This document shows positions 26,786 through 34,597 of a DNA stretch of 64,000 bases, in pieces; within the stretch, counting starts at the first letter, position 1; each line of letters begins with the position of its first letter. The notes beneath the pieces were generated by a model that ran no database searches, was not told the origin of the DNA, and worked only from the letters and a program-made list of their open reading frames with translations. The position numbers and the translations under genes were made by a program. Source of the stretch: an uncultured Allomuricauda sp. (GTDB lineage Bacteria; Bacteroidota; Bacteroidia; Flavobacteriales; Flavobacteriaceae); NCBI RefSeq assembly GCF_947501165.1, contig NZ_CANMUU010000006.1:17640-81639 (forward strand), given 5' to 3'.

Positions 26786-27538
26786 TCATATGACCGCGTT
26801 GGAAATCAGTTCCTCAACGGTGGGATGGTCATTTCCGCCTGCGGGTTCAATGGTGATGTTGAGTGATTCGGCTTTTTCAATATACTTTAATGGAATCAAT
26901 TCCTCTTTTGGTGACAGGGTTCCCATGTTAATCATTTCTCCTTCTACATCACTCCACATTTGATAGGTTTTTGAAGCGGGTAGGGGAGGCAAACCTTGAG
27001 AATTTACTATGACCATTTTACGGTTATGATCTACATAAGCCACAAGTTTTGCACCAGGTGATTTTTGATTTCCATATAATACCAAAGGTATTACATTGGG
27101 GCCGTTGATGTTTTTAAGTTGTGAAGACGTGAGAATATAATCGCTTTCAAGAGCATCCATGCGTTGTTGCAGATTTACCGTTTGCTCTTGAAGTGATTTT
27201 AGGCTACGTTCCGCATTTTGCCATTGGCCGTACATCCAAAAAGCAGCCACGCCGAAAAGCAAAGCAAACCCTGCTGCGACCCAAAGAGGCCCCCATTGAA
27301 CTTGCTTGGCTGGAGATTTTTCCAATTTGTGGACTAGAGTGGACTTTACTTCAATTGGAGGTTCAATGGCCTGCTCAAAAGCCATTTTTTCAAAATCGGC
27401 CTCCAATTGGTCAAAGTGTTCTTTTAAGCTTTCATCTTCATTTAGGGCTTTCTCCACCATTGATTGGTGCTCTATTGACAGTTCTCCTGTGAGATACTGT
27501 TCCAAAAGTCCTTCTTCCAATATCCTTTTCTTTTCCAT
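26786..27538 (-). CDS. RskA-type anti-sigma factor
   Basis: A 250-residue single-pass membrane regulator. The N-terminal cytoplasmic part has the sigma-binding segment LLEQYLTGELSIEHQSMVEKAL, a transmembrane helix lies at about 84-104 (PLWVAAGFALLFGVAAFWMYG split), then a coiled-coil (106-140), and a C-terminal RskA-like periplasmic domain with YQMWSDVEGEMINMGTL. The cytoplasmic zinc-binding HxxxCxxC of other anti-sigmas is absent. It is coupled to the sigma gene by TAATG at 27538. Confidence 0.88.
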   Translation of the reverse strand: MEKKRILEEGLLEQYLTGELSIEHQSMVEKALNEDESLKEHFDQLEADFEKMAFEQAIEPPIEVKSTLVHKLEKSPAKQVQWGPLWVAAGFALLFGVAAFWMYGQWQNAERSLKSLQEQTVNLQQRMDALESDYILTSSQLKNINGPNVIPLVLYGNQKSPGAKLVAYVDHNRKMVIVNSQGLPPLPASKTYQMWSDVEGEMINMGTLSPKEELIPLKYIEKAESLNITIEPAGGNDHPTVEELISNAVI

Positions 27539-28101
27539 TACGCCATTGTTTCAAAAATGAACCAAAGCCAAACCATTTCATTGGCATAGGTTTTTCGTAA
27601 CTGTTTCAATGCCTGTCTAACGTAGGACTTAAAGGTTCCAAGGGGGACTCCCATAACTTCATGTGCTTCTTGGTGGGTGTATCCTTGATAGTAGATCAGG
27701 GCAATTGCTTTTTGATGATGAGGTTCCAATTTTTTAAGGGAACCCTTAAGCAACGTATCTTCTAGCTTGTTTTCTTCTTCAACCTTTGTATCATATACAC
27801 CTAAATCATCGTTTTGGATGAGGTCATTTTTACTTCGTAGTGAATTTAAGGTAGTGTTTCGTGCAATTCGATAGGCCCAAGTATAAAATCGACCTTTTGA
27901 AGCATCATATTTGGAGATATTCGTCCAAATCTTAATGAATGTCTCTTGCAACAGGTCTTGGGCTTCAGCCTCATTCTGACACATTCTCAGGATTACCCCG
28001 TACAAGGCCCCAGAATATTTATCATACAACTGGTAAAGCGAAGCTTTGTCTCCATTGGATAAGCGTTCAATAAGCTGTATGTCTCTAAAATCTGCTCCCA
28101 T
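27538..28101 (-). CDS. ECF sigma-70 family factor (SigK-like)
   Basis: A 187-residue ECF sigma factor. Region 2 includes YDKYSGALYGVILRMC and EAEAQDLLQETFIKIW (the core-binding helix), and region 4 is LEPHHQKAIALIYYQGYTHQEAHEV with GVPLGTFKSYVRQALKQLRK as the recognition helix. The paired RskA anti-sigma follows. Upstream, on the opposite strand 115 bases away, is a fasciclin-domain protein, a likely regulon member. Confidence 0.93.
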   Translation of the reverse strand: MGADFRDIQLIERLSNGDKASLYQLYDKYSGALYGVILRMCQNEAEAQDLLQETFIKIWTNISKYDASKGRFYTWAYRIARNTTLNSLRSKNDLIQNDDLGVYDTKVEEENKLEDTLLKGSLKKLEPHHQKAIALIYYQGYTHQEAHEVMGVPLGTFKSYVRQALKQLRKTYANEMVWLWFIFETMA

Positions 28102-28216
28102 AGGGTTTGTTAAAGATATGATAAAAATGGACTGACTTCATCCATTTGGAAAATGCCTGTGTAAATAGATGTGAAAGCGCGCCAAAAAAATTAATAACAG
28201 TTAAAGCAATTTAAAA

Positions 28217-28735
28217 ATGAAAAAAGCGATTTTTATTATCTCAACACTAGCACTATTTCTGTTTGTACAGCAAACTACAGCTCAAGCGTCCAAAGATATT
28301 GTGGACACAGCAGCTTCTGTAGATGACTTTTCTACCTTGGTTACCGCCGTTAAAGCGGCCGATTTGGTCGGAGCCTTAAAGGGAGATGGACCATTTACAG
28401 TATTTGCTCCCGTTAACTCTGGCTTCGCCAAGATTGATTCAAATACTTTGAACTCATTATTGGAGCCTGCGAACAAAGAAAAACTATCTGCTATTTTGAC
28501 CTATCATGTGGTTTCTGGAAGTCTTATGGCCACTGATGTTGTAAAAGCTCTTGAAAAAGGGAAAGGCAAAGTTGAATTGACCACTTTAAACGGAGGGAAA
28601 TTAACTGCTATGAATAGAAACGGTGGCATTTATTTGAAAGATGCCAACGGGAACTATAGTAAGATAGCCAAAACAGACGTAGTTGCATCAAATGGCGTGA
28701 TTCATGTAATTGAGGATGTAGTGATGCCCAACTAA
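28217..28735 (+). CDS. Secreted fasciclin (FAS1) domain protein
   Basis: A 172-residue secreted protein: signal peptide about 1-22 (AIFIISTLALFLFVQQTTA), then one FAS1 domain with the H1 box GPFTVFAPVNSGFAKI and H2-type LTYHVVSGSL, ending VIHVIEDVVMPN. FAS1 domains mediate adhesion or surface interactions. It is divergently placed from the sigma/anti-sigma pair and is probably its target; the region between holds no TAnnTTTG element, which would fit control by an alternative sigma factor. A strong terminator follows. Confidence 0.93.
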   Translation: MKKAIFIISTLALFLFVQQTTAQASKDIVDTAASVDDFSTLVTAVKAADLVGALKGDGPFTVFAPVNSGFAKIDSNTLNSLLEPANKEKLSAILTYHVVSGSLMATDVVKALEKGKGKVELTTLNGGKLTAMNRNGGIYLKDANGNYSKIAKTDVVASNGVIHVIEDVVMPN

Positions 28736-28756
28736 GTGTTTTTTGTTTTGATGGAG

Positions 28757-28784
28757 AGCACCGCTTTTGCGGTGCTTTTTTTTT
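28757..28784 (+). terminator. Intrinsic terminator after the fasciclin gene
   Basis: Perfect 8-bp stem AGCACCGC/GCGGTGCT (28757-28764 and 28769-28776), TTTT loop, then a run of eight T residues. It touches the 3' end of the convergent SRPBCC gene. Confidence 0.85.
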
Positions 28785-29295
28785 ACATATTGACAAATTC
28801 AAAACCCGCCAGTGGAATATGTGTTAGGTCAATCTCGGTTTCGTTAAGAAGAATACCGTGTTCAACAAACGCCTTTAAGTTGGTCAACCAAAATGTCCAA
28901 CCATTGCTGCACCCATAATGTACATTTAGCTTGCTTTCATCGTCAGTTGGAATGTTGTACTGTCTTAAGACTACCAAAACCCCTCTTTTTTGAGTTTCAA
29001 GTGTTATAGAAACTATATTGTTTTCAAAGGTGATAACCAGTTCGTCTGTTCCATTCGCTTCCAACACCTCCCCGGTGGCCTGAGCATCCCAATTGTGCCA
29101 TTCCCAAACATATTTATCTCCTTTTTGAATCTTTCCCAAGGGTTCTCGTTTACTTCCGTCTGCCATGGAGTATTCCGCATTTCTAAGAAACCACGAACAT
29201 ATTCCCTGGGAGGTGGCCCAGCATTCATATAGCTTCTCCATTGGAGCATTTACATATATCTTTTTTGTGAATTCGTCAAAGGCTAGTTTTTTCAT
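28783..29295 (-). CDS. SRPBCC/START-like (AHSA1-type) protein
   Basis: A 170-residue cytosolic protein with the helix-grip fold of the AHSA1/SRPBCC group. It begins FTKKIYVNAPMEKLYECWATSQGICSWF, the usual start of such domains, and ends in a long helix (GWTFWLTNLKAFVEHGI). Ligand unknown. It overlaps the serine hydrolase gene by 4 bases (ATGA), the last of a four-gene minus-strand operon. Confidence 0.85.
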   Translation of the reverse strand: MKKLAFDEFTKKIYVNAPMEKLYECWATSQGICSWFLRNAEYSMADGSKREPLGKIQKGDKYVWEWHNWDAQATGEVLEANGTDELVITFENNIVSITLETQKRGVLVVLRQYNIPTDDESKLNVHYGCSNGWTFWLTNLKAFVEHGILLNETEIDLTHIPLAGFEFVNM

Positions 29296-30428
29296 CTTTT
29301 TCTATTTAGCTCAATGTTGTACAGTTCCCTTCCCAATTGCGATAAAAAGGGAATGCCAATTTCATCATATTCATAGGCATCGTCATTGAAAATACCATCC
29401 TTATTCACCAAAATTGTAGCCGTGACCATAAACTCTATATCATTTTTAACATCATGGATGTATGCGCAATCCGTGAGTGTTCCATAAGCATAGCCCACTT
29501 TATTGTAAATTTTGATATAGTCGGGCATAGGTTGGGTAATATCCCCGAACATTATAAACTTAACATAACTATCGTAATATTCTTCAGTATCGTAACCCAG
29601 CTCTCTAGGTAAGGTATGCATGGCTTCCCTCAAGGCACCTAATTGCGATGGATTCAAATCGAACCGCTCTTCAGGAGAAAAGGATTCTGGAAAAATGATT
29701 CGTTTTAAGACATTGTGCTGACTAGAAATCGGATAGTAATTTTTGAGGGAGAAATCAAATGGTTCCTCGAATAGAGAATCTGAAGCATAAAAACCTTTTC
29801 CTTTTTCAATGCCGTTAAGTACTAGCGGAGTAAGCGGGGTGTTGATGATGGGTTTGCTACTCGCGGTGGTGGAATCGTTTAAATAGATGACCAAAGGTTT
29901 GGTCACAAGTTCGTCGGCATTTGTGGTCGAAAGTCTATGGGCTATCCTGATGGGACCAATACCTCTATCCTTTATTCTTTTGTTCAGGTCATCCTGCCCT
30001 AAAAATTCGACGAGTCGATTATTTGCAGCATTGTCTGAAACTGCAAAAATTTCGGAAATGGCCTTGGCAAAGGTAGTTTCTACCGAATCTCCTTCAATAT
30101 AAAACCGGGTTTGGATGGTAAGGGAATCAATTGCATTGATTTTTTCCAAAGCGGCGACTGCAGCTGGAAACTTAACTGTGCTCGCAGGGTAGAAGTATTG
30201 ATTTTCATCTACTTGAAAATCAAAATCGGTAAAAGTGACTTCCTCTCCTTTGCGGTCTATCTGGGTAAACCGTATTTGAACCTCATACTGGTCCAAGCTA
30301 TCCATCACGTTTTTTATTTTAAAGTTTTCGGACGATAGAGCTTTTTGTATCGGGTTTTTGTCCTTAACCTTAGAACAGGCCGATAACAAGAGAAAAATGC
30401 CAAAAACCACAATACTTTGTCTAAACAT
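29292..30428 (-). CDS. Lipoprotein serine hydrolase, class A beta-lactamase-like
   Basis: A 378-residue exported protein with lipobox LLSAC (Cys18). Class A-like motifs: SxxK at Ser83-Lys86 (STVK) and SDN at Ser131-Asn133, the latter conserved as in true class A enzymes. The third KTG box is replaced by AYGT in VGYAYGTLTD, and the omega-loop glutamate (ExxLN) is not evident, so beta-lactam hydrolysis is doubtful. It may act on cell-wall peptides. Co-transcribed with two START-like genes and a small unknown gene. Confidence 0.85.
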   Translation of the reverse strand: MFRQSIVVFGIFLLLSACSKVKDKNPIQKALSSENFKIKNVMDSLDQYEVQIRFTQIDRKGEEVTFTDFDFQVDENQYFYPASTVKFPAAVAALEKINAIDSLTIQTRFYIEGDSVETTFAKAISEIFAVSDNAANNRLVEFLGQDDLNKRIKDRGIGPIRIAHRLSTTNADELVTKPLVIYLNDSTTASSKPIINTPLTPLVLNGIEKGKGFYASDSLFEEPFDFSLKNYYPISSQHNVLKRIIFPESFSPEERFDLNPSQLGALREAMHTLPRELGYDTEEYYDSYVKFIMFGDITQPMPDYIKIYNKVGYAYGTLTDCAYIHDVKNDIEFMVTATILVNKDGIFNDDAYEYDEIGIPFLSQLGRELYNIELNRKR

Positions 30429-30439
30429 ATCTATTTCAT

Positions 30440-30697
30440 TTAGATGTCCTCATTATAAATCTCTCCTCTATTAGGTCTCAACATCTCACGGATGTCTTTC
30501 ATTTCAAATTCTGCAACAACCAGATAGGCTATACTGTGCATATCCGAAAAGTGTTGGAATCCGGTGATATCATATTTTAATTCTTCCAAAACCACAAATT
30601 CTGATAAGTGCTTCTGATAGTGTTCTGCCGTTCGTTCCGCTGCCGGACCTCGAAAGTCCCAAATCAGCTTTATTTTTTTATCCAAAATATTTTGCAT
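30440..30697 (-). CDS. Conserved small protein of unknown function
   Basis: An 85-residue soluble protein, not recognised. It has a mixed alpha/beta composition with a repeated pattern of strands (KIKLIWDFRG, YDITGFQHF, HSIAYLVVAEFEM) and no cysteine, signal or membrane segment. It lies 2 bases after the START-like gene and 11 before the lipoprotein hydrolase, so a shared operon is very likely. A ferredoxin-like fold is possible but unproven. Confidence 0.7.
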   Translation of the reverse strand: MQNILDKKIKLIWDFRGPAAERTAEHYQKHLSEFVVLEELKYDITGFQHFSDMHSIAYLVVAEFEMKDIREMLRPNRGEIYNEDI

Positions 30698-30699
30698 GT

Positions 30700-31152
30700 C
30701 TATTGGTCTAAAACGGATTTATCTTCTTCGGCGAAAGCCTTAAAATCTTGAAGATATTTCATAGTCTGCTTTTTGAACAAACCGGGCATCAAAAACCCCA
30801 TTAGTTTCATTCCAATTCCGGAAAACTGAAATTCATTTTCGGAAACCCACTTGGTCTTACCTTCCTCTTCAAGAAAGTGGTTTTTTTGGATGTTGGTAAC
30901 TCCATTGGTCTCATAAGTGGTATGCATAGGGTCTGGTAGATTTCTCGAAATAATGGTTTCAACCATTTCAAGGTCCCTTTTCCCCATTTTATAGTTCAAA
31001 CGCATTTGGCTACCTTCCTTATGGGGATTTTCGGAAAGTAGTTCATATGAAATGAGTCCTTTTTGCCAATGCTTCATATTTTCCGGATTATCCAGTTTCT
31101 CGATAAACTTTTCTCGAGGCAGATTTACTGTGACTTCAGAAGTATATTTCAT
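30700..31152 (-). CDS. SRPBCC/START-like protein
   Basis: A 150-residue protein starting MKYTSEVTVNLPREKFIEKL and carrying the SRPBCC pattern of strands (GSQMRLNYKMG, DLEMVETII, TKWVSENEFQF) with a C-terminal helix. The ATG at 31152 was taken because the upstream in-frame extension has no family likeness and would overlap the divergent promoter region. First gene of the minus operon that ends with another START-like protein; ligand unknown. Confidence 0.82.
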   Translation of the reverse strand: MKYTSEVTVNLPREKFIEKLDNPENMKHWQKGLISYELLSENPHKEGSQMRLNYKMGKRDLEMVETIISRNLPDPMHTTYETNGVTNIQKNHFLEEEGKTKWVSENEFQFSGIGMKLMGFLMPGLFKKQTMKYLQDFKAFAEEDKSVLDQ

Positions 31153-31229
31153 TAGGTTGGTTTTACACGAATGTACTAAAATATTGGAATTGAACTGACT
31201 GCAGTTTTTGTTAATCAAAATACAACCCA

Positions 31230-31260
31230 TTTGTGCAGTATGGTGTAATTCTTATTTTTG
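31230..31260 (+). promoter_or_regulatory. Promoter of the PpiC-lipoprotein/surA/moxR operon
   Basis: TTTG at 31230-31233, 19-base spacer, TATTTTTG at 31253-31260. The downstream ATG at 31265 is only 5 bases past the -7 element, so the transcript may be leaderless. Confidence 0.65.
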
Positions 31261-31264
31261 CCAA

Positions 31265-32143
31265 ATGCTTTGTCTCCAAAGAAATAAGACCTATTTAATA
31301 AGTCTTCTGTTATTGGCCTTATTTAGCTCATGTGATGCTATCTTCAATAAAAAGGAAGAAAAAGAACCTCTCGCCCGCGTAGGTGATGTGTATTTATACA
31401 AAGAAGATGTTGCAACACTTTTGGATAATACCATTTCTGAGCAGGATAGCGCCATTTTCGTCTCCAACTACATCAACAATTGGGCATCCAAACAACTTTT
31501 GTTGTCCAAATCCAAAATAAACCTACCCGAGGAGAAATTATCGGAGTTTGATAGATTGGTAGACGATTATAAGTCGGATTTATATACTCGGGCCTATGTT
31601 GAAGCTTTGGTGTTTAATGCTCAGGATACTTCAATTTCGAGAAGTCAACTCAGAAGTTACTACGAAAAGGAAAAGGAAAATTTTAAGCTGAGCGAGAAAT
31701 TAGTACAACTTCGGTTTGTGGAAATACCTACTCAATTTTTGGACAAAGAGGGAGTTAAGCGACGTATGGACAATTGGTCGTCCTCGGATAAGGAATACCT
31801 AGATTCCATAGCGGTACAGTTCAATAAAATTCATTTTAATGATTCAGTTTGGGTAAGTGTTTCCCGGGTGACCGAGGAAATCCCGCCTTTAGCTTTACTT
31901 AATGAAAATGACTACTTAAAAAAATCACAATTTTTTGAATTGCAGGATTCCTTAGAGGTATATTTGGGCAAGGTGACGGATGTTTTGGAGGTCAATGACG
32001 TAGCACCTTTTGAGTATATTTTACCAGAAATACGGCAGTTAATCATCAATCGAAGAAGATTGGATTACGTGAAAAAATTGAAAACAGAAATTATTGATGA
32101 AGCTATCAAGAAAAAAGAATTTGAGATATATGATAAGAATTAA
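31265..32143 (+). CDS. PpiC/SurA-related lipoprotein chaperone
   Basis: A 292-residue exported lipoprotein (lipobox LFSSC, Cys20 or so) with a SurA-type N-terminal chaperone domain: ARVGDVYLYKEDVATLLD and INNWASKQLLLSKSKINLPEEKL. The parvulin active-site region is not obvious, so it may be a non-catalytic holdase. It overlaps the following surA-like gene by 14 bases. The start at 31265 sits almost at the predicted transcript start; the longer frame upstream would begin inside the promoter. Confidence 0.82.
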   Translation: MLCLQRNKTYLISLLLLALFSSCDAIFNKKEEKEPLARVGDVYLYKEDVATLLDNTISEQDSAIFVSNYINNWASKQLLLSKSKINLPEEKLSEFDRLVDDYKSDLYTRAYVEALVFNAQDTSISRSQLRSYYEKEKENFKLSEKLVQLRFVEIPTQFLDKEGVKRRMDNWSSSDKEYLDSIAVQFNKIHFNDSVWVSVSRVTEEIPPLALLNENDYLKKSQFFELQDSLEVYLGKVTDVLEVNDVAPFEYILPEIRQLIINRRRLDYVKKLKTEIIDEAIKKKEFEIYDKN

Positions 32144-33536
32144 TGTATGCTTGTTGTTGATGCTGTTTGGCTCAACTACAATAATGAGTGCTCAAGATCA
32201 AGATTTGGCTGTTGCTACTGAAACCGATACAGTAACCCCGCCAACCCAAAGGATTAGACTGGATGGAATCTCTGCCGTTATTGGAGATTACGTGATTTTG
32301 GAATCGGACATAGAAAAAACCCTTATTGATTTAAAAAGTCAAGGGGCTTCCACACAAGATATTACTCGATGTGGTCTTTTGGGAAAGTTGATGGAAGACC
32401 GATTGTACGCGCATCAGGCCGTACAGGATAGTTTGTTGGTCTCGGACGATCAGGTAAATGCACAAAGTGATAGACAGATTCAACAGTTGGTGGCCCAAGT
32501 TGGTTCCATGGAAAAAGTGCTTAAGTTTTACAAAAAACCAGATATTGAAAGTTTCAGAAAAGAACTGTTTGAAATCAATAAACTTCGAATGCTTTCTGAA
32601 AAAATGCAGGGTAAAATTGTGGAAAGCGTAGAGGTTACCCCAGAAGAGGTGCGTCAGTTTTTCAATAGGATACCTGAAGATGAACGTCCAGTGTTTGGGG
32701 CCGAACTAGAGATTGCCCAAATTGTGAAACAGCCTACGGCACCCGAGGAAGAAAAACAGAAGGTAATCAACAGATTAAAAACTATTAAGCAAGATGTAGA
32801 GGAGAACGATGCTAGTTTTAATGTAAAAGCTATTTTGTATTCTCAAGATCCAGGTTCTAAATCCAAAGGAGGATTCTATAGTATGACCCGAGAAACTCCC
32901 TTTGTGAAAGAATTCAAAGATGTGGCTTTTAGCCTGCAAGAAGGAGAGATTTCTGAACCCTTTGAAACGGATTTTGGGTATCACATCATTTATATTGAAA
33001 AAATAAGAGGTCAAGAATTAGATTTGCGCCACATCTTGCTCATCCCTGAAATTCCACAAAGTGCCATGGATGCCGCTGTAAAGGAATTGGATAGTATTCG
33101 TCAGCATATTTTGGATGGTAAGTACACTTTTGCCGAAGCTGCTCTGAATTTTTCGGATGAAAAAGAAACCAAAAATGATGGAGGTCTGTTACGCAATCCC
33201 ATTAATTTTGACTCCAAATTCGAACTTACCAAAATGGATCCCGCCTTATACAACCAAGTCAGGAATTTAAAGGATAATGAAATTTGTAAACCTCTAAAGG
33301 AAGATGATCCAAGAGGAGGGGCGCCAAAATTCAAAATAATGCAGATTACCAATCGGTATGACGAGCATAAGGCGGATTTTGCAAAGGATTACCTAAAGAT
33401 TCAAGAGCTGGCGTTACGGGAAAAACAATTTAAATCCATCAAAAAGTGGATGGATGAGCATATTGATGATACCTATATCCATGTAGATGAAGATAGTAGG
33501 GATTGCGATTTTGCAAACAATTGGGTAAAGGAGTAA
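32130..33536 (+). CDS. surA: Periplasmic peptidyl-prolyl isomerase, SurA family
   Basis: A 468-residue SurA-type outer-membrane-protein chaperone. A signal peptide (RINVCLLLMLFGSTTIMSAQ) is followed by the N-terminal chaperone domain (DGISAVIGDYVILESDIEKT) and two PpiC/parvulin repeats, the first ending near PFETDFGYHIIYIEK and the second near LRHILLIPEIP to PRGGAPKFKIMQI. The ATG at 32130 is chosen for the signal peptide and overlaps the previous gene by 14 bases. Role: folding of outer-membrane proteins together with the upstream lipoprotein. Confidence 0.9.
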   Translation: MIRINVCLLLMLFGSTTIMSAQDQDLAVATETDTVTPPTQRIRLDGISAVIGDYVILESDIEKTLIDLKSQGASTQDITRCGLLGKLMEDRLYAHQAVQDSLLVSDDQVNAQSDRQIQQLVAQVGSMEKVLKFYKKPDIESFRKELFEINKLRMLSEKMQGKIVESVEVTPEEVRQFFNRIPEDERPVFGAELEIAQIVKQPTAPEEEKQKVINRLKTIKQDVEENDASFNVKAILYSQDPGSKSKGGFYSMTRETPFVKEFKDVAFSLQEGEISEPFETDFGYHIIYIEKIRGQELDLRHILLIPEIPQSAMDAAVKELDSIRQHILDGKYTFAEAALNFSDEKETKNDGGLLRNPINFDSKFELTKMDPALYNQVRNLKDNEICKPLKEDDPRGGAPKFKIMQITNRYDEHKADFAKDYLKIQELALREKQFKSIKKWMDEHIDDTYIHVDEDSRDCDFANNWVKE

Positions 33537-33540
33537 ATAC

Positions 33541-34494
33541 ATGTCAGACGTAACTGCGGTTGAGAACCTAGTAAAAAAACATCAAGACTTAAAAGCTGAG
33601 ATTGCCAAGATCATTGTTGGTCAGGAACAGGTGATCGAACAAATTTTACTTTCCATTTATACGGGGGGGCATTCACTTCTAATAGGTGTACCTGGATTGG
33701 CAAAGACCTTAATGGTGAATACTATCGCCAAGACTCTTGGGTTGGACTTTAAGAGAATTCAATTTACCCCAGATTTGATGCCCAGTGATATTTTAGGCAG
33801 TGAAGTATTGGACCAAAACCGAAATTTTAAATTTGTAAAGGGACCTATTTTTGCCAATATAATTTTGGCGGATGAAATCAATAGAACTCCGCCCAAAACT
33901 CAAGCTGCTTTGCTGGAAGCCATGCAAGAACGTGCGGTCACAATAGCTGGTCATCAGTTTAAACTGGATTTGCCCTACTTCGTATTGGCAACCCAAAATC
34001 CCATTGAGCAAGAGGGTACCTACCCACTTCCTGAAGCACAACTGGACCGTTTTATGTTTGCCATAGAATTAAAATACCCTTCCATTGAAGAAGAAATTCA
34101 GGTAGTAAAATCTACCACCAATGATGAAAAGGTGGAGGTACAAACCTTATTCAATGCAGAGGAGATTATTGCCGTTCAACATTTGGTCCGAAGGATACCG
34201 GTTCCTGACAACGTAATTGATTATGCGGTACGGCTTGTGAACAAGACTCGTCCTGGAGTAAATGGAGCTTCGGACTTTGTAAATAACTTTATCGATTGGG
34301 GTGCAGGACCCCGAGCTTCACAAAATTTGATTTTGGGAGCAAAAGCCCATGCAGCGGTTCATGGTAAGTTTTCCCCAGACATAGAAGATGTTAGAGCTGT
34401 TGCTACAGGAATCTTAAGACATCGAATCCTTAAAAACTACAAAGCCGAGGCCGAAGGCATTTCAGAAGAAAGGATTATTTCAGAATTGTTGTAA
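33541..34494 (+). CDS. MoxR-family AAA+ ATPase
   Basis: A 317-residue AAA+ ATPase. Walker A lies in LIGVPGLAKTLM (around residues 55-65), Walker B in IILADEINRTPPKTQAAL, and the lid domain follows (sensor 2 region around WGAGPRASQNLI). MoxR proteins normally act with a VWA-domain partner; here the DUF58/BatA genes usually found downstream are absent, the next gene being aconitase. It starts 4 bases after surA and is probably co-transcribed, which points to an envelope-assembly role. Confidence 0.93.
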   Translation: MSDVTAVENLVKKHQDLKAEIAKIIVGQEQVIEQILLSIYTGGHSLLIGVPGLAKTLMVNTIAKTLGLDFKRIQFTPDLMPSDILGSEVLDQNRNFKFVKGPIFANIILADEINRTPPKTQAALLEAMQERAVTIAGHQFKLDLPYFVLATQNPIEQEGTYPLPEAQLDRFMFAIELKYPSIEEEIQVVKSTTNDEKVEVQTLFNAEEIIAVQHLVRRIPVPDNVIDYAVRLVNKTRPGVNGASDFVNNFIDWGAGPRASQNLILGAKAHAAVHGKFSPDIEDVRAVATGILRHRILKNYKAEAEGISEERIISELL

Positions 34495-34597
34495 CAATTG
34501 TAAGATTATCCTCTTATTTAGTACTATTCTAATTCCGAAATCCTAGGTATTTTACTAAATTTACGGAATTACAAAATTCTTAAAATCCAATTCTATA

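Noticed and set aside
29292..30428. True class A beta-lactamase (resistance gene)
   Set aside because: SxxK and SDN are present, but the omega-loop Glu and the KTG box are not evident, and it lies in a housekeeping-like operon.
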